Positions 1-7,312 of a stretch of DNA of 12,667 bases are shown piece by piece. Origin of the DNA: Pseudomonadota bacterium (lineage in GTDB: Bacteria > Pseudomonadota > Gammaproteobacteria > Burkholderiales > SHXO01). The notes below the pieces were generated by a model. The model made no database searches. It was not told where the DNA came from and was given only the letters and a program-made list of their open reading frames with translations. The stretch is taken from assembly GCA_023430065.1 (NCBI GenBank), contig JAEZCG010000054.1:1-12667 (forward strand). Direction: 5' to 3'. Within the stretch, counting starts at the first letter, position 1. Each line of letters begins with the position of its first letter. Made by a program: the position numbers and the translations under genes.

Positions 1-154
1 GGACGGGGCGGTGGCGCGCAGCGCCGCCGATGCCCCGGAGATCGACGGCCTCGTCCACATCGAGGGCGGCGCTGCACTACGCGTCGGCGAGTTCGCGCAC
101 GTACGCGTCGAGCGCGCCGACGCGCACGACCTGCACGGACGACTCGCTGCATAA
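1..154 (+). CDS. rimO: RimO C-terminal end (partial; ribosomal protein S12 methylthiotransferase)
   Basis: The frame from base 2 is open from the window edge to a TAA at 152-154 and gives 50 residues. It contains [15 protein letters not shown] followed by [21 protein letters not shown]. This is the usual ending of RimO: the TRAM domain that follows the radical-SAM core, where the [11 protein letters not shown] block is characteristic. RimO adds a methylthio group to the conserved aspartate of ribosomal protein S12 using S-adenosylmethionine and two Fe-S clusters. The UPF0004 and radical-SAM domains with their cysteines lie outside the window and cannot be checked. The related tRNA enzyme MiaB also ends in a TRAM domain, but its tail sequence differs, so RimO is favoured. 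The stop is 4 bases from the likely start of the next gene, so the two are probably co-transcribed. Confidence 0.88.
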   Translation, partial: DGAVARSAADAPEIDGLVHIEGGAALRVGEFAHVRVERADAHDLHGRLAA

Positions 155-158
155 GCCG

Positions 159-551
159 GTGCTGCAGCGGCTGCGCGAGTGGGCCCGCGCACTCAAGTGC
201 GAAGTGCTCGCACTCTGGTTCGCCTGCCGGGACCCCCGCACCCCGGCGCTCGTCAAGGTCTTGGCGACTCTGGTGGTCGCCTATGCACTGAGTCCGATCG
301 ACCTGATCCCGGACTTCGTTCCCGTGCTGGGTTATCTGGACGAGCTGATTCTGCTGCCCGCCGCCATCTGGCTGCTGCGCCGGCTGCTGCCGCCACCGGT
401 ACTGGAGGGGGCGCGCCGGCAAGCGTCGCACTGGTTGGCGCAACGACATCCTCGGCAGCCACGCAGCCTGTTGGGCGCGGCGCTGATCGTCACGCTGTGG
501 GCCGTGCTGTTGTGGGTGCTGTGGAGCTGGATCGCGCCGCGCGCCTGGTAG
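159..551 (+). CDS. DUF1232 / YkvA-family small membrane protein
   Basis: A 130-residue protein if started at GTG 159, which lies just after the rimO stop. The same frame is open further upstream to an ATG at 30, but that stretch overlaps the conserved rimO end and is arginine/serine-rich shadow sequence, so I reject it. CTG 162 is an alternative start. The hallmark DUF1232 block is present: ARDPRT-like 'CRDPRTPALVKVLA' at about residues 23-36, then AYALSPIDLIPDF at 41-53 and GYLDELILLP at 58-67. Hydrophobic stretches are at about 33-46, 62-76 and 105-126, the last a clear C-terminal membrane helix. The family is widespread in bacteria and has no established biochemical role. Position directly behind rimO suggests co-transcription, which says little about function. 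No strong Shine-Dalgarno is visible, so translation may be coupled to rimO. Confidence 0.82.
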   Translation: MLQRLREWARALKCEVLALWFACRDPRTPALVKVLATLVVAYALSPIDLIPDFVPVLGYLDELILLPAAIWLLRRLLPPPVLEGARRQASHWLAQRHPRQPRSLLGAALIVTLWAVLLWVLWSWIAPRAW

Positions 552-594
552 GCCGACACAGGCACGGTTCCCGTCGACACCGCTTCCTGGCGCG

Positions 595-1485
595 CTAGCA
601 GCGGAAACGTACCTGGACGGGCGTGCCCTCGACCTGCCATGCATGGGGCATGGCCGGCGTCCCGTGCACGATCCCGAGCGTTCCCGCGGAGGAAAGCAGG
701 ACGAAACCCGCGTCGGCGCCAAGCGTGCCGTGCATCTCCGTCAGCAGCGCATCGACGGCCTGCTGCGGCGTGACGCCGGCGCATACGCGATCGCACAGCG
801 TCTTCGCGGCGAGGATGCGCATCATGAGTTCGCCACGTCCGGTCGCCGAGCATGCAGCGCACGCGCTGGCGTAGTTTCCGGCACCCGGTATCGGGGAATC
901 GCCGACTCGCCCCGGCAGCTTGAGGATCGTTCCGCCGGTCGAGGTGGCAGCGGCCAGGCGTCCGGCACGATCCAGCGCCACTGCCCCGACCGTATCGCCG
1001 GCGGGCGCAGGCGGCGCGGCATCCAGCACGGCTAGCTTGCGGACCCTCCACGCCTCGCGGGCGCGCACGGTCTCCAGATCGTAGTCGACATCGAATTCCT
1101 GTTCCTGTGCAAAGCCCCGGGCGCCCTCGCCCGCCAGCAGCACGTGAGGACTGGCTTCCATCACGCGCCGAGCCACGAGCACCGGATTGCGCACACCGCG
1201 CAGCGCCGCCACGCCCCCACAACGCAGGTCGTGCCCGGTCATCACCGATGCATCGAGTTCGACGTCGCCGTCGCGGTTCAACACGGCCCCTGTGCCGGCA
1301 TTGAACAGGGGATCGTTCTCCAGTTGCGCGACCGCGGCGCAGGCCGCATCCAGTGCGTCGCCGCCGCCCTCGAGCGCGATACGCGCACAGGCCACGGCGG
1401 CCGCCACCCCTGCGCAGGCACGCGCCTCGTCCTCGTCGCGCCAGATGCCGGCACCGCCGTGCACCGCCACCGCCCATCCTCCCAT
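595..1485 (-). CDS. Isoaspartyl peptidase / type-2 L-asparaginase (Ntn hydrolase)
   Basis: A 296-residue protein of the IaaA/EcAIII/ASRGL1 family, which removes isoaspartyl residues from dipeptides and hydrolyses L-asparagine. The N terminus has the family signature WAVAVHGGAG, then LENDPLFNAGTGAVL at about 55-69. The precursor cleaves itself before the nucleophile Thr165 in GDTVGAVALD, giving an alpha chain 1-164 and a beta chain 165-296. Downstream are ATSTGGTILKLPGRVGDSPI (about 180-199), with Arg193 and Asp196 as substrate-carboxylate and amino-group binders, and Thr215-Gly216 at the active site. Spacing matches E. coli EcAIII (Thr179, Arg207, Asp210, Thr230) with an offset of 14-15. All key residues are intact, so the enzyme should be active. 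It is probably cytoplasmic, as no signal peptide is seen. It converges on the DUF1232 gene and is divergent from the TAXI gene with 45 bp between starts. iaaA would be the E. coli name; whether peptidase or asparaginase activity dominates is not readable. Confidence 0.93.
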   Translation of the reverse strand: MGGWAVAVHGGAGIWRDEDEARACAGVAAAVACARIALEGGGDALDAACAAVAQLENDPLFNAGTGAVLNRDGDVELDASVMTGHDLRCGGVAALRGVRNPVLVARRVMEASPHVLLAGEGARGFAQEQEFDVDYDLETVRAREAWRVRKLAVLDAAPPAPAGDTVGAVALDRAGRLAAATSTGGTILKLPGRVGDSPIPGAGNYASACAACSATGRGELMMRILAAKTLCDRVCAGVTPQQAVDALLTEMHGTLGADAGFVLLSSAGTLGIVHGTPAMPHAWQVEGTPVQVRFRC

Positions 1486-1519
1486 CGCTTCCTCGTCGCT
1501 GTCCGAAATCGGCTGCGCC

Positions 1520-1525
1520 TATAAT
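1520..1525 (+). promoter_or_regulatory. Consensus -10 box of the TAXI gene
   Basis: TATAAT, a perfect sigma-70 -10 hexamer, lies 5 bases before the ATG at 1531, in the 45-bp space between two divergent genes. No good -35 match exists at 16-18 bp spacing. The expected transcription start falls on or next to the ATG, which implies a leaderless message or initiation at the in-frame ATG 1546. A small inverted repeat, CCGA-AA-TCGG, sits just upstream at about 1503-1512 and could be a weak operator. Confidence 0.55.
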
Positions 1526-1530
1526 GCGGC

Positions 1531-2859
1531 ATGCCCTTGCGTCCCATGGCGGAACTCGCCCGACTACAGCACGCGCTGCGCCGGGAGTTGTGGTTCACCC
1601 TCGGACTCGCGCTGGTCATCGTTGCGGGCGCCGTTGCGCTTGCACTGCGATTCGTCCAGCCGGCACCGCCTCGCACCCTGTCGATGACGACCGGCCCGAC
1701 CGACGGCGGCTATCACACCTTCGCGCAGCGTTACCAGGCGATCCTCGCACGCGACGGGATCAGCGTCGAACTGCGCACCTCTGCCGGCAGCCTGGAGAAC
1801 GTCGCACACCTCACCGATCCGGAAGCCGACGTCGACGTCGGCTTCCTGCAGGCCGGCACCGCCTTCGCCACCAATGCGCCCGAACTGGTGTCGCTGGGCA
1901 GCCTGTACTACGAGCCCCTGTGGGTGTTCTATCGCGGCCCCGCCATCGAAGACCTCGACGGGCTGCGCGGGAAGAGGATCGCGATCGGCCTTCCCTACAG
2001 CGGCGTACGCACGCTCGCCCTGCAGCTGCTCTCGGTCAACGACGCGGTCCTGCCGCCGACGGAGTTGCTCGACCTGGACGGCAATCAGGCGGCGCAGGCG
2101 CTGGCGGACGGACGCATCGGGGCAGCCCTGTTCGTCGCGCCGGCCGATTCGCCCGCCGTGCTGCAGCTCATGGCGACCTCGGGCGTGCGCCTGCTCAGCT
2201 TCGCGCGCGCCGAAGCCTACACCCGGCGCTTCCCGTTCCTCACCCGACTGGTGCTTCCGCGCGGAGCGGTGGACTTCGCCCGCGACGTTCCCGCAGACGA
2301 CGTCGTACTCATCGCGCCGACCGCGAACCTGCTCGCGGAACGCGACCTGCATCCGGCGCTTGCCTACCTGCTCATGCGCGCGGCGAGCGAACTTCACGCC
2401 GAGGCGGGCATGTTCAACGCACGGGGCGAATTCCCGAGCGACAAGAATGCCGACTTTCCGCTGAGTGCCGAGGCGCAGCGCTACTACGCGGCCGGCCCTC
2501 CCTTTCTGCAGCGCTACCTGCCGTTCTGGGCCGCGAACCTGGTGGACCGCATGTGGGTGGTGATCCTGCCGCTGCTCGCGGTGCTCGTCCCGCTCGCGCG
2601 CATCGTGCCCGCCGTGTACAGCTGGCGCGTACGCTCGCGGATCTACCGCTGGTACGCGCGCCTAAAGGAGATCGAGTTACAGCTCGAGGAGAAGCAGAGC
2701 GAGGAGGATCTGCGCGACATGGACGCGCGACTCGACAGCATCGAGGATGCGGTCAACCACATTCCGACCCCACTCGCCTTCTCCGCCAATCTCTACAGTT
2801 TCCGCCAGCACATCGATCTGGTGCGTGGGCGGCTGCGCCGGCGCATGCGCAGCGATTGA
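1531..2859 (+). CDS. Orphan TAXI-family TRAP solute-binding protein with membrane anchors and coiled-coil tail
   Basis: A 442-residue protein with the TAXI (TRAP-associated extracytoplasmic immunogenic) fold. The block LSMTTGPTDGGYHTFAQRY (about 50-68) matches the family start with its G-x-x-GG-x-Y motif. LRTSAGSLENVAHL (81-94), VGFLQAGT (103-110) and a YYEPLWVFYRG stretch (126-136) follow. Unlike classic periplasmic TAXI proteins with a cleavable signal, it has an N-terminal membrane helix at about 22-42 without a clear cleavage site. A second helix lies at about 341-363, followed by a charged, coiled-coil-prone tail (about 366-410) and a basic end. This predicts a periplasmic binding domain held by two helices with both ends in the cytoplasm. 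No TRAP permease gene is in the window. The ligand is unknown; TAXI relatives bind small carboxylates such as glutamate or 2-oxoglutarate. ATG 1546 is an alternative start. The gene ends 6 bp from the convergent helicase gene. Confidence 0.88.
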   Translation: MPLRPMAELARLQHALRRELWFTLGLALVIVAGAVALALRFVQPAPPRTLSMTTGPTDGGYHTFAQRYQAILARDGISVELRTSAGSLENVAHLTDPEADVDVGFLQAGTAFATNAPELVSLGSLYYEPLWVFYRGPAIEDLDGLRGKRIAIGLPYSGVRTLALQLLSVNDAVLPPTELLDLDGNQAAQALADGRIGAALFVAPADSPAVLQLMATSGVRLLSFARAEAYTRRFPFLTRLVLPRGAVDFARDVPADDVVLIAPTANLLAERDLHPALAYLLMRAASELHAEAGMFNARGEFPSDKNADFPLSAEAQRYYAAGPPFLQRYLPFWAANLVDRMWVVILPLLAVLVPLARIVPAVYSWRVRSRIYRWYARLKEIELQLEEKQSEEDLRDMDARLDSIEDAVNHIPTPLAFSANLYSFRQHIDLVRGRLRRRMRSD

Positions 2860-2865
2860 GGCTGC

Positions 2866-4818
2866 TCAGCTGGTCGGCTCGCGCTCGCGGATCTCGTCGA
2901 AGAAGGCGACCACCTCGGACAACAGCCGGGTGCGGCGCATCGGCGGCAGGCTCTGCCAGATGCGCCGCCCATAGGGCTTTTCCACCAGGCGCGTGTCGCA
3001 GATCATGAGCACGCCGCGATCGCTTTCGTCGCGAATCAGTCGTCCGGCCCCCTGCTTCAGCGCGATGACCGCTTCGGGTAACTGGTGCTCCATGAACGCG
3101 TTGCGCCCTTCTGCATGGAGGCGCTCGATGCGCGCGGCCACGACCGGATCGTCCGGCGGGGCGAACGGCAGGCGGTCGATCATGACCAGCGAGAGCGCCT
3201 CCCCGCGCACGTCTACCCCCTCCCAAAACGACTGGCTCGCCACCAGCACCGCGTCCCCCAGGCCGCGGAAGCGTTCCAGCAACTCGCTGCGCGAGCCCTC
3301 GCCCTGGAGGAGCAACGGAAAGTCGAGGCGCTCGCGCGCGAACCGCTCCGACAACAGCGCGTGCGCCTCACGCATCGCCCGCAGACTGGTGAAGAGCAGG
3401 AAGGCTCGCCCCTGGCTGGCACGCAGCACCGGCAGCACCGCGTCCACCACCTTGGCGGTGTAGCCCTCCGTGTTCGGCCCCGGCATGCGCTCCGGCACAT
3501 ACAGGATCGCCTGCGCGGCATAGTCGAACGGGCTGTCCCAGCTGGTCGCCTCGGCCTGATCGAGTCCCAGCGCCTGGCGATAGTGGGAGAAATCCTTCTT
3601 CACGGACAGGGTGGCGGAGGTAAAGATCCAGGCGCGTGCGCTGCCCTCGAGCTGCTTGCGGAAGATGTCGGCGGTGGACAGTGGCGTAGCATGCAGCTGC
3701 AGGGCATGGGCGAACACTTCCACCCAGCGCACGATGTCGACCTGCACCTGCCCGCGCCAGCGCGCCAGGCGCCCGGCGAGGTCGGCGCAACGCTGCGCGC
3801 AGTTCTTCAACCCCTCGCTGCGGTCGGCCTGGAACTCGAGCAGGCCCTGCAAATCGGCCAGTTTCTGCGCCAGCGTCTCCAGCGCGCCGGCGAACTCGGC
3901 GCGCGTCTCCATCTGGCGCGCGGCCTGACGGCCGGCATCTTCGCCCGCCGCGAGGCGCAGGTCGCGTGCCGCACGCTCCATGGCGTGCGCGGCCTCGGGC
4001 AAGGCGGCAAAATCGCGCGCACTCGCAGCCGCCTCCACGCGCGTGTCGCGCGCCAGCTCCACCAGTTGGGACGTGGACAGGCTATCGCCGAAGAACAGCG
4101 TCGCGGTGTCGGGAAGCTGATGCGCCTCGTCGAAGATGACCGTGTTGCATTGAGGCAGCAGTTCAGACACCCCTTCGTCGCGCAGGACGAGATCGGCGAA
4201 GAACAGGTGATGGTTCACCACCACCAGATCCGCCGCGAGCGCCTGCTTGCGTGCCTCCAGTACGAAGCACTCCTTGTGGTGGGGACATTCCCCACCCAGG
4301 CAGTTCTCGCGCGTGGAGGTCACCATCGGCCAGACCGTCGCATCCTCGGGTACGTCGCTCAGCCCGGCGCGATCGCCGCTCCTGCTCGTGCGCGCGTAGC
4401 GTTCGATCGCGCGCAGATGGCGCAGATCCTCGCGGCTGCCGAAGCGGCCGGCCTCGACATTGCGTTCGAGATGGTAATGGCACACGTAGTTGGCCCGCCC
4501 CTTCAGGAGCGCCACGGTGACCGGGATGCGCAACGCCTCGCGCACCGTGGGCAGGTCGCGATGGAACAGTTGATCCTGCAGCGTCTTGGTGCCGGTCGAT
4601 AGGATGACCTTGCCTCCGGAAAGGAGCGCCGGCACCAGGTAGGCAAACGTCTTCCCCGTTCCCGTGCCCGCTTCCGCGACGAGCACTCCGCGTCGCTCGA
4701 TGGCGTCTGCGACCGCCTGGGCCATGTCGATCTGTTGCGCGCGGACCCGATAGCCGGGGATGGTGCGCGCGAGCGGACCGTTACTGGCGAAGACCTCGGA
4801 GACGGCGCGGATGGACAT
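2866..4818 (-). CDS. yoaA: ATP-dependent Fe-S DNA helicase, YoaA/DinG family
   Basis: A 650-residue superfamily-2 XPD-like helicase that unwinds DNA 5' to 3' during repair. The start is ATG 4818 ([10 protein letters not shown]); the frame continues upstream to 5061, but that part is non-homologous and overlaps the promoter region and the start of the divergent SDR gene. Motif [11 protein letters not shown], ends near Lys56. Four cysteines at about 113, 173, 178 and 184 (GRANYVC and [12 protein letters not shown]) form the expected Fe-S cluster site. Motif II is DEAH at 230-233, preceded by [31 protein letters not shown] and motif [10 protein letters not shown] (589-596) follow. Length and sequence fit E. 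coli YoaA (636 aa) better than DinG (716 aa). In E. coli YoaA works with the polymerase III chi subunit HolC in tolerance of replication damage; the partner here is unverified. It is divergent from the SDR gene with 130 bp between starts. Confidence 0.95.
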   Translation of the reverse strand: MSIRAVSEVFASNGPLARTIPGYRVRAQQIDMAQAVADAIERRGVLVAEAGTGTGKTFAYLVPALLSGGKVILSTGTKTLQDQLFHRDLPTVREALRIPVTVALLKGRANYVCHYHLERNVEAGRFGSREDLRHLRAIERYARTSRSGDRAGLSDVPEDATVWPMVTSTRENCLGGECPHHKECFVLEARKQALAADLVVVNHHLFFADLVLRDEGVSELLPQCNTVIFDEAHQLPDTATLFFGDSLSTSQLVELARDTRVEAAASARDFAALPEAAHAMERAARDLRLAAGEDAGRQAARQMETRAEFAGALETLAQKLADLQGLLEFQADRSEGLKNCAQRCADLAGRLARWRGQVQVDIVRWVEVFAHALQLHATPLSTADIFRKQLEGSARAWIFTSATLSVKKDFSHYRQALGLDQAEATSWDSPFDYAAQAILYVPERMPGPNTEGYTAKVVDAVLPVLRASQGRAFLLFTSLRAMREAHALLSERFARERLDFPLLLQGEGSRSELLERFRGLGDAVLVASQSFWEGVDVRGEALSLVMIDRLPFAPPDDPVVAARIERLHAEGRNAFMEHQLPEAVIALKQGAGRLIRDESDRGVLMICDTRLVEKPYGRRIWQSLPPMRRTRLLSEVVAFFDEIREREPTS

Positions 4819-4841
4819 GTGGCGGGCAGCAGGGGCGGTCA

Positions 4842-4847
4842 ATTCTA
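4842..4847 (-). promoter_or_regulatory. Possible -10 box for the yoaA-like helicase
   Basis: TAGAAT on the minus strand lies 23 bp upstream of the ATG at 4818, inside the 130-bp divergent intergenic region. It differs from TATAAT by one base. I see no convincing -35 hexamer and no Shine-Dalgarno before the ATG, so this is a weak call. Confidence 0.3.
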
Positions 4848-4948
4848 GCCCACCCGGTACGTCATGCCGGCCCTCGTGCACGACGTCGACATCCCGGCGC
4901 GGAATGCCGTTTGCTCGCCGCAGTTCGACATCATCCTCGGAGCAGGCC

Positions 4949-5944
4949 ATGCGGCGTTCAGGCGGCAGACGCGTGCTGGTGACGGGAGGCGCCGGGTTCC
5001 TGGGCTCGCACCTGTGCGAGCGTCTGCTCTCCCGCGGCAACGACGTCCTGTGCGTAGACAATCTCTACACCGGCACCAAGCGCAACATCCAGCATCTGCT
5101 CGGCCACCCCATGTTCGAGTTCATGCGCCACGACATCACCTTCCCGCTGTATGTCGAGGTCGACGAGATCTACAACCTCGCGTGCCCCGCCTCACCGGTG
5201 CACTATCAGGGCGATCCGGTCCAGACCACGAAAGTGAACGTGCACGGCGCCATCAACATGCTCGGTCTGGCCAAGCGCACCGGGGCCCGCATCCTGCAGG
5301 CATCCACGTCCGAGGTGTACGGCGATCCCGACGTGCATCCGCAGCGCGAAGATTACGCAGGCAGCGTGAATCCGATCGGCCCGCGCGCCTGTTATGACGA
5401 AGGCAAGCGCTGCGCCGAGACACTGTTCTTCGACTACCGGCGACAGCACGGCGTGCGCATCAAGGTCGCGCGCATCTTCAACACGTACGGACCGCGCATG
5501 CACGTCGACGACGGCCGCGTAGTATCCAACTTCATCGTGGCCGCACTCACCGGGGAGCCCCTCGTGCTGCAGGGCGACGGCCAGCAGACGCGCTCGTTCT
5601 GCTACGTGGACGACTTGATCGATGGCTTGCTGGCGCTGATGCAATCGGACGACGGCTTCAGCGGGCCGGTCAATCTCGGCAACGACGACGAGATGAGCAT
5701 CCTGGCGCTGGCCGAGCACATTGTCCTGATGACGGCATCGCGATCGGCGATCACGACCGGGCCTGTCGCACGGGACGATCCGCGCCGGCGGCGCCCCGAT
5801 CTCGCCCTCGCACGCGCACAGCTCGGCTACTCGCCCCGCGTGCACTGGAAGGACGGTCTGCAGCGCACCATCGAGTACTTCCGCATCCTGCTCGAGCAAC
5901 AGGCAATCGTCCCCCGCCCGACGGCACGCGCCCTCGGCATCTGA
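4949..5944 (+). CDS. UDP-glucuronate decarboxylase (UDP-xylose synthase)-like SDR
   Basis: A 331-residue extended short-chain dehydrogenase. The start is ATG 4949, preceded by GGAG at 4939-4942, 6 bases away; upstream in-frame starts lack homology. The NAD-binding motif GGAGFLGS is at 13-20. STSEVYGDP (119-127) holds the catalytic Ser/Thr and Glu122, and the YxxxK pair is Tyr149/Lys153 within [21 protein letters not shown] (175-184), [10 protein letters not shown] (213-222) and the DDPRRRRPD block (276-284) are typical of UXS enzymes, which oxidise and decarboxylate UDP-glucuronate to UDP-xylose with tightly bound NAD. The family resemblance to UXS is much closer than to GalE or RmlB. UDP-xylose normally feeds capsule, LPS or glycan synthesis, but no glycosyltransferase or UDP-glucose dehydrogenase is in view. 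Two co-directional small genes follow. The exact product is inferred from motifs, not tested. Confidence 0.88.
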   Translation: MRRSGGRRVLVTGGAGFLGSHLCERLLSRGNDVLCVDNLYTGTKRNIQHLLGHPMFEFMRHDITFPLYVEVDEIYNLACPASPVHYQGDPVQTTKVNVHGAINMLGLAKRTGARILQASTSEVYGDPDVHPQREDYAGSVNPIGPRACYDEGKRCAETLFFDYRRQHGVRIKVARIFNTYGPRMHVDDGRVVSNFIVAALTGEPLVLQGDGQQTRSFCYVDDLIDGLLALMQSDDGFSGPVNLGNDDEMSILALAEHIVLMTASRSAITTGPVARDDPRRRRPDLALARAQLGYSPRVHWKDGLQRTIEYFRILLEQQAIVPRPTARALGI

Positions 5945-5960
5945 TGCCTGTGCGCCCGGA

Positions 5961-5969
5961 TGCTATATT
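5961..5969 (+). promoter_or_regulatory. Extended -10 promoter before the DUF2905 gene
   Basis: TGC-TATATT forms an extended -10 element (TGn plus a hexamer one base from consensus), 17 bases after the SDR stop. Transcription would start near 5976, leaving a leader of about 20 bases before ATG 5999. It may give the small gene its own promoter besides read-through from the SDR gene. Confidence 0.45.
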
Positions 5970-5998
5970 TTTACCGTCGAAGCGAGCCATTCCTGCCC

Positions 5999-6199
5999 AT
6001 GCAACGCCTGCTCATCGTCGCCGGCGCGATCCTGCTGGTCGCCGGCCTGCTCTGGCCCTGGATCTCTCGATTGGGGTTGGGGCGGCTGCCCGGCGACATC
6101 CGTATCGAGAAGGACGGTTTCGGCTTCTATTTCCCGCTCACCACGGGAATCTTGATTTCGCTGGTCATCACGCTGATCCTGTGGATCTTCCGGCGTTGA
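5999..6199 (+). CDS. DUF2905 small membrane protein
   Basis: A 66-residue protein with two membrane helices (about 3-21 and 46-64) joined by a short loop holding the family signature LGRLPGDIRIEKDGFGFYFPLTT (about 27-49, shown here only as landmarks LGRLPGDI and FYFPLTT). Length matches DUF2905, which is about 65-75 residues and has no assigned function. An in-frame ATG at 5960 would add 13 residues but overlaps the likely -10 box, and family members begin at the MQRLL position, so 5999 is preferred. The Shine-Dalgarno is weak. It lies 54 bp after the SDR gene and 51 bp before the cupin gene, all co-directional, but a functional link is not evident. Confidence 0.85.
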   Translation: MQRLLIVAGAILLVAGLLWPWISRLGLGRLPGDIRIEKDGFGFYFPLTTGILISLVITLILWIFRR

Positions 6200-6250
6200 C
6201 GGGCGCTGTACGTTCGCCGCCTGCGTGACCCATGCATCTTGGAGCCTGCG

Positions 6251-6595
6251 ATGAACCCGTCTGTTCAAGGACACTTCACGCTCGCCGCGGCAGGCGAGCT
6301 GTTGCCGCCCCCCGGTACGCACCCCCGCTCGGCGGAACTGTTCCGGCACGGCAGCATGCTGTTGAAGCTGTTCGCACCCCACGGCCACGACCCGCAACCG
6401 ACTCACACGCGCGATGAGCTCTATTTCGTCGCCGCCGGATCCGGCTGGTTCATCAACGGCGAGACGCGGCATCGCTTCGCCCGTGGGGACGTCCTGTTCG
6501 TTCCCGCCGGCAGGGTGCATCGCTTCGAGGATTTCAGCGACGACCTCGCAGTGTGGGTCGTGTTCTACGGTCCCGAAGGCGGCGAACTGGCCTGA
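6251..6595 (+). CDS. Small single-domain cupin protein
   Basis: A 114-residue protein made almost entirely of one cupin_2 beta barrel. The start is ATG 6251, preceded by GGAG at 6241-6244 with 6-base spacing; a TTG at 6239 in the same frame would cover this site and is less likely. Cupin motif 1 is THTRDELYFVAAGSG (51-65), with His52 and Glu56. Motif 2 is GDVLFVPAGRVHRF (79-92), with His90. The second histidine of the usual HxH is Arg54, so metal binding would use His52, Glu56 and His90, as seen in relatives with HxxxE. The substrate cannot be read: cupins of this size include dioxygenases, isomerases and sugar-binding regulators. It converges on the yjdF-like gene with 18 bp between stops. 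Confidence 0.85.
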   Translation: MNPSVQGHFTLAAAGELLPPPGTHPRSAELFRHGSMLLKLFAPHGHDPQPTHTRDELYFVAAGSGWFINGETRHRFARGDVLFVPAGRVHRFEDFSDDLAVWVVFYGPEGGELA

Positions 6596-6613
6596 TACGA
6601 GTCAGCGCCCCGG

Positions 6614-7312
6614 CTATTGCCGACGCATGCCTTCGTCTGCACGCCCGGGAGCGACCGGACGCCCTGCGATTCCGACCGCGGCGCTCAACTGCCCATCGTG
6701 CATGCGTCCGAGCGACAGCGGCGCAAGGATCGCGCCGCATAGCGCCAGGAACATGTCCCACTGCGTATCCCACACATCTCCTTGGGTGGCCAGAAAGGCA
6801 TCCGCCGCAGTGCCCGACGCGACCGAAATCCACCACTCGGTCAGTTCGTAGAAGGCCGAAAAGGCGAGGCAGAAGCACACCACCAGGAAGAACAGCCAGC
6901 CGCCCCGCACCAGAGGCGTGAAACGCAGCAGCACCTCGCGCGCGATCATCGCCGGGACGAAACCTTGTGCAACGTGACCGACACGGTCGTAGTAGTTGCG
7001 TGCGAGACCGAAGTGGTCACGCAGCCAGCTGAACAGCGGCATCTCCGCGTAAGTGTAGTGCGCACCGATCATGAGGATGACCGCGTGCACGAGAATGAGG
7101 GTGTAGACCAGGTCGGTGAAGCGAAAACGCGGGTACAGGCCGATCAGCACGAGGGCGCCAACGATGGCGGGAGAGGCCTCGAGCACCCATATGAACGCGT
7201 TCTTCGGCATCCATGCCGACCAAGCGAGCACGGCCAGTCCGACGGCGAGGAGCAGGAGATGGAACCGGACGTGAGGAGCGCGCGCACCGCGCATGCCGGG
7301 ATCCGCCGTCAC
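6614..7312 (-). CDS. yjdF: DUF2238 / YjdF-family inner-membrane protein
   Basis: A 232-residue polytopic membrane protein. Family landmarks are clear: GAHYTYAEMPLF (83-94), RNYYDRVGHVAQGFVP (105-120), AFYELTEWW (153-161) and TQGDVWDTQWDMFLALCGA (176-194). Hydrophobic segments lie at about 17-34, 43-60, 67-85, 138-155 and 185-201. These are conserved blocks of E. coli YjdF (209 aa), whose function is unknown. Start choice: GTG 7312 overlaps the previous gene's stop as GTGA, typical of coupled translation, with AGGTGG about 10 bases upstream. ATG 7294 would give 226 residues and cannot be excluded. The open frame continues farther upstream but overlaps the secretin-like gene. It is the last gene of the rmuC operon. 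The conserved His, Tyr, Glu and Asp residues in the membrane suggest an enzyme or metal site, which is only inference. Confidence 0.88.
   Translation of the reverse strand: MTADPGMRGARAPHVRFHLLLLAVGLAVLAWSAWMPKNAFIWVLEASPAIVGALVLIGLYPRFRFTDLVYTLILVHAVILMIGAHYTYAEMPLFSWLRDHFGLARNYYDRVGHVAQGFVPAMIAREVLLRFTPLVRGGWLFFLVVCFCLAFSAFYELTEWWISVASGTAADAFLATQGDVWDTQWDMFLALCGAILAPLSLGRMHDGQLSAAVGIAGRPVAPGRADEGMRRQ

Noticed and set aside
30..158. Upstream ATG start for the DUF1232 gene
   Set aside because: The region encodes the conserved RimO tail in another frame; the DUF1232 homology begins after the rimO stop.
1353..3008. Long plus-strand open frame in another phase over the asparaginase start and the TAXI gene
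   Set aside because: The product is almost all Arg, Ala, Pro and Gly with no domain, while the overlapping TAXI frame has clear family motifs. It is a high-GC shadow.
3085..4602. 505-codon plus-strand open frame antisense to the helicase
   Set aside because: Composition rich in Arg, Gln, His and Leu and no recognisable domain; the helicase on the other strand has all its motifs.
4760..4948. N-terminal extension of the SDR gene
   Set aside because: The extension lies over the helicase start and has no homology; the GGAG-preceded ATG at 4949 directly precedes the Rossmann motif.
4819..5061. N-terminal extension of the helicase up to an ATG at 5061
   Set aside because: The 81 extra residues are not helicase-like and would overlap the SDR start, which has a good Shine-Dalgarno. 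YoaA homology begins near 4818.
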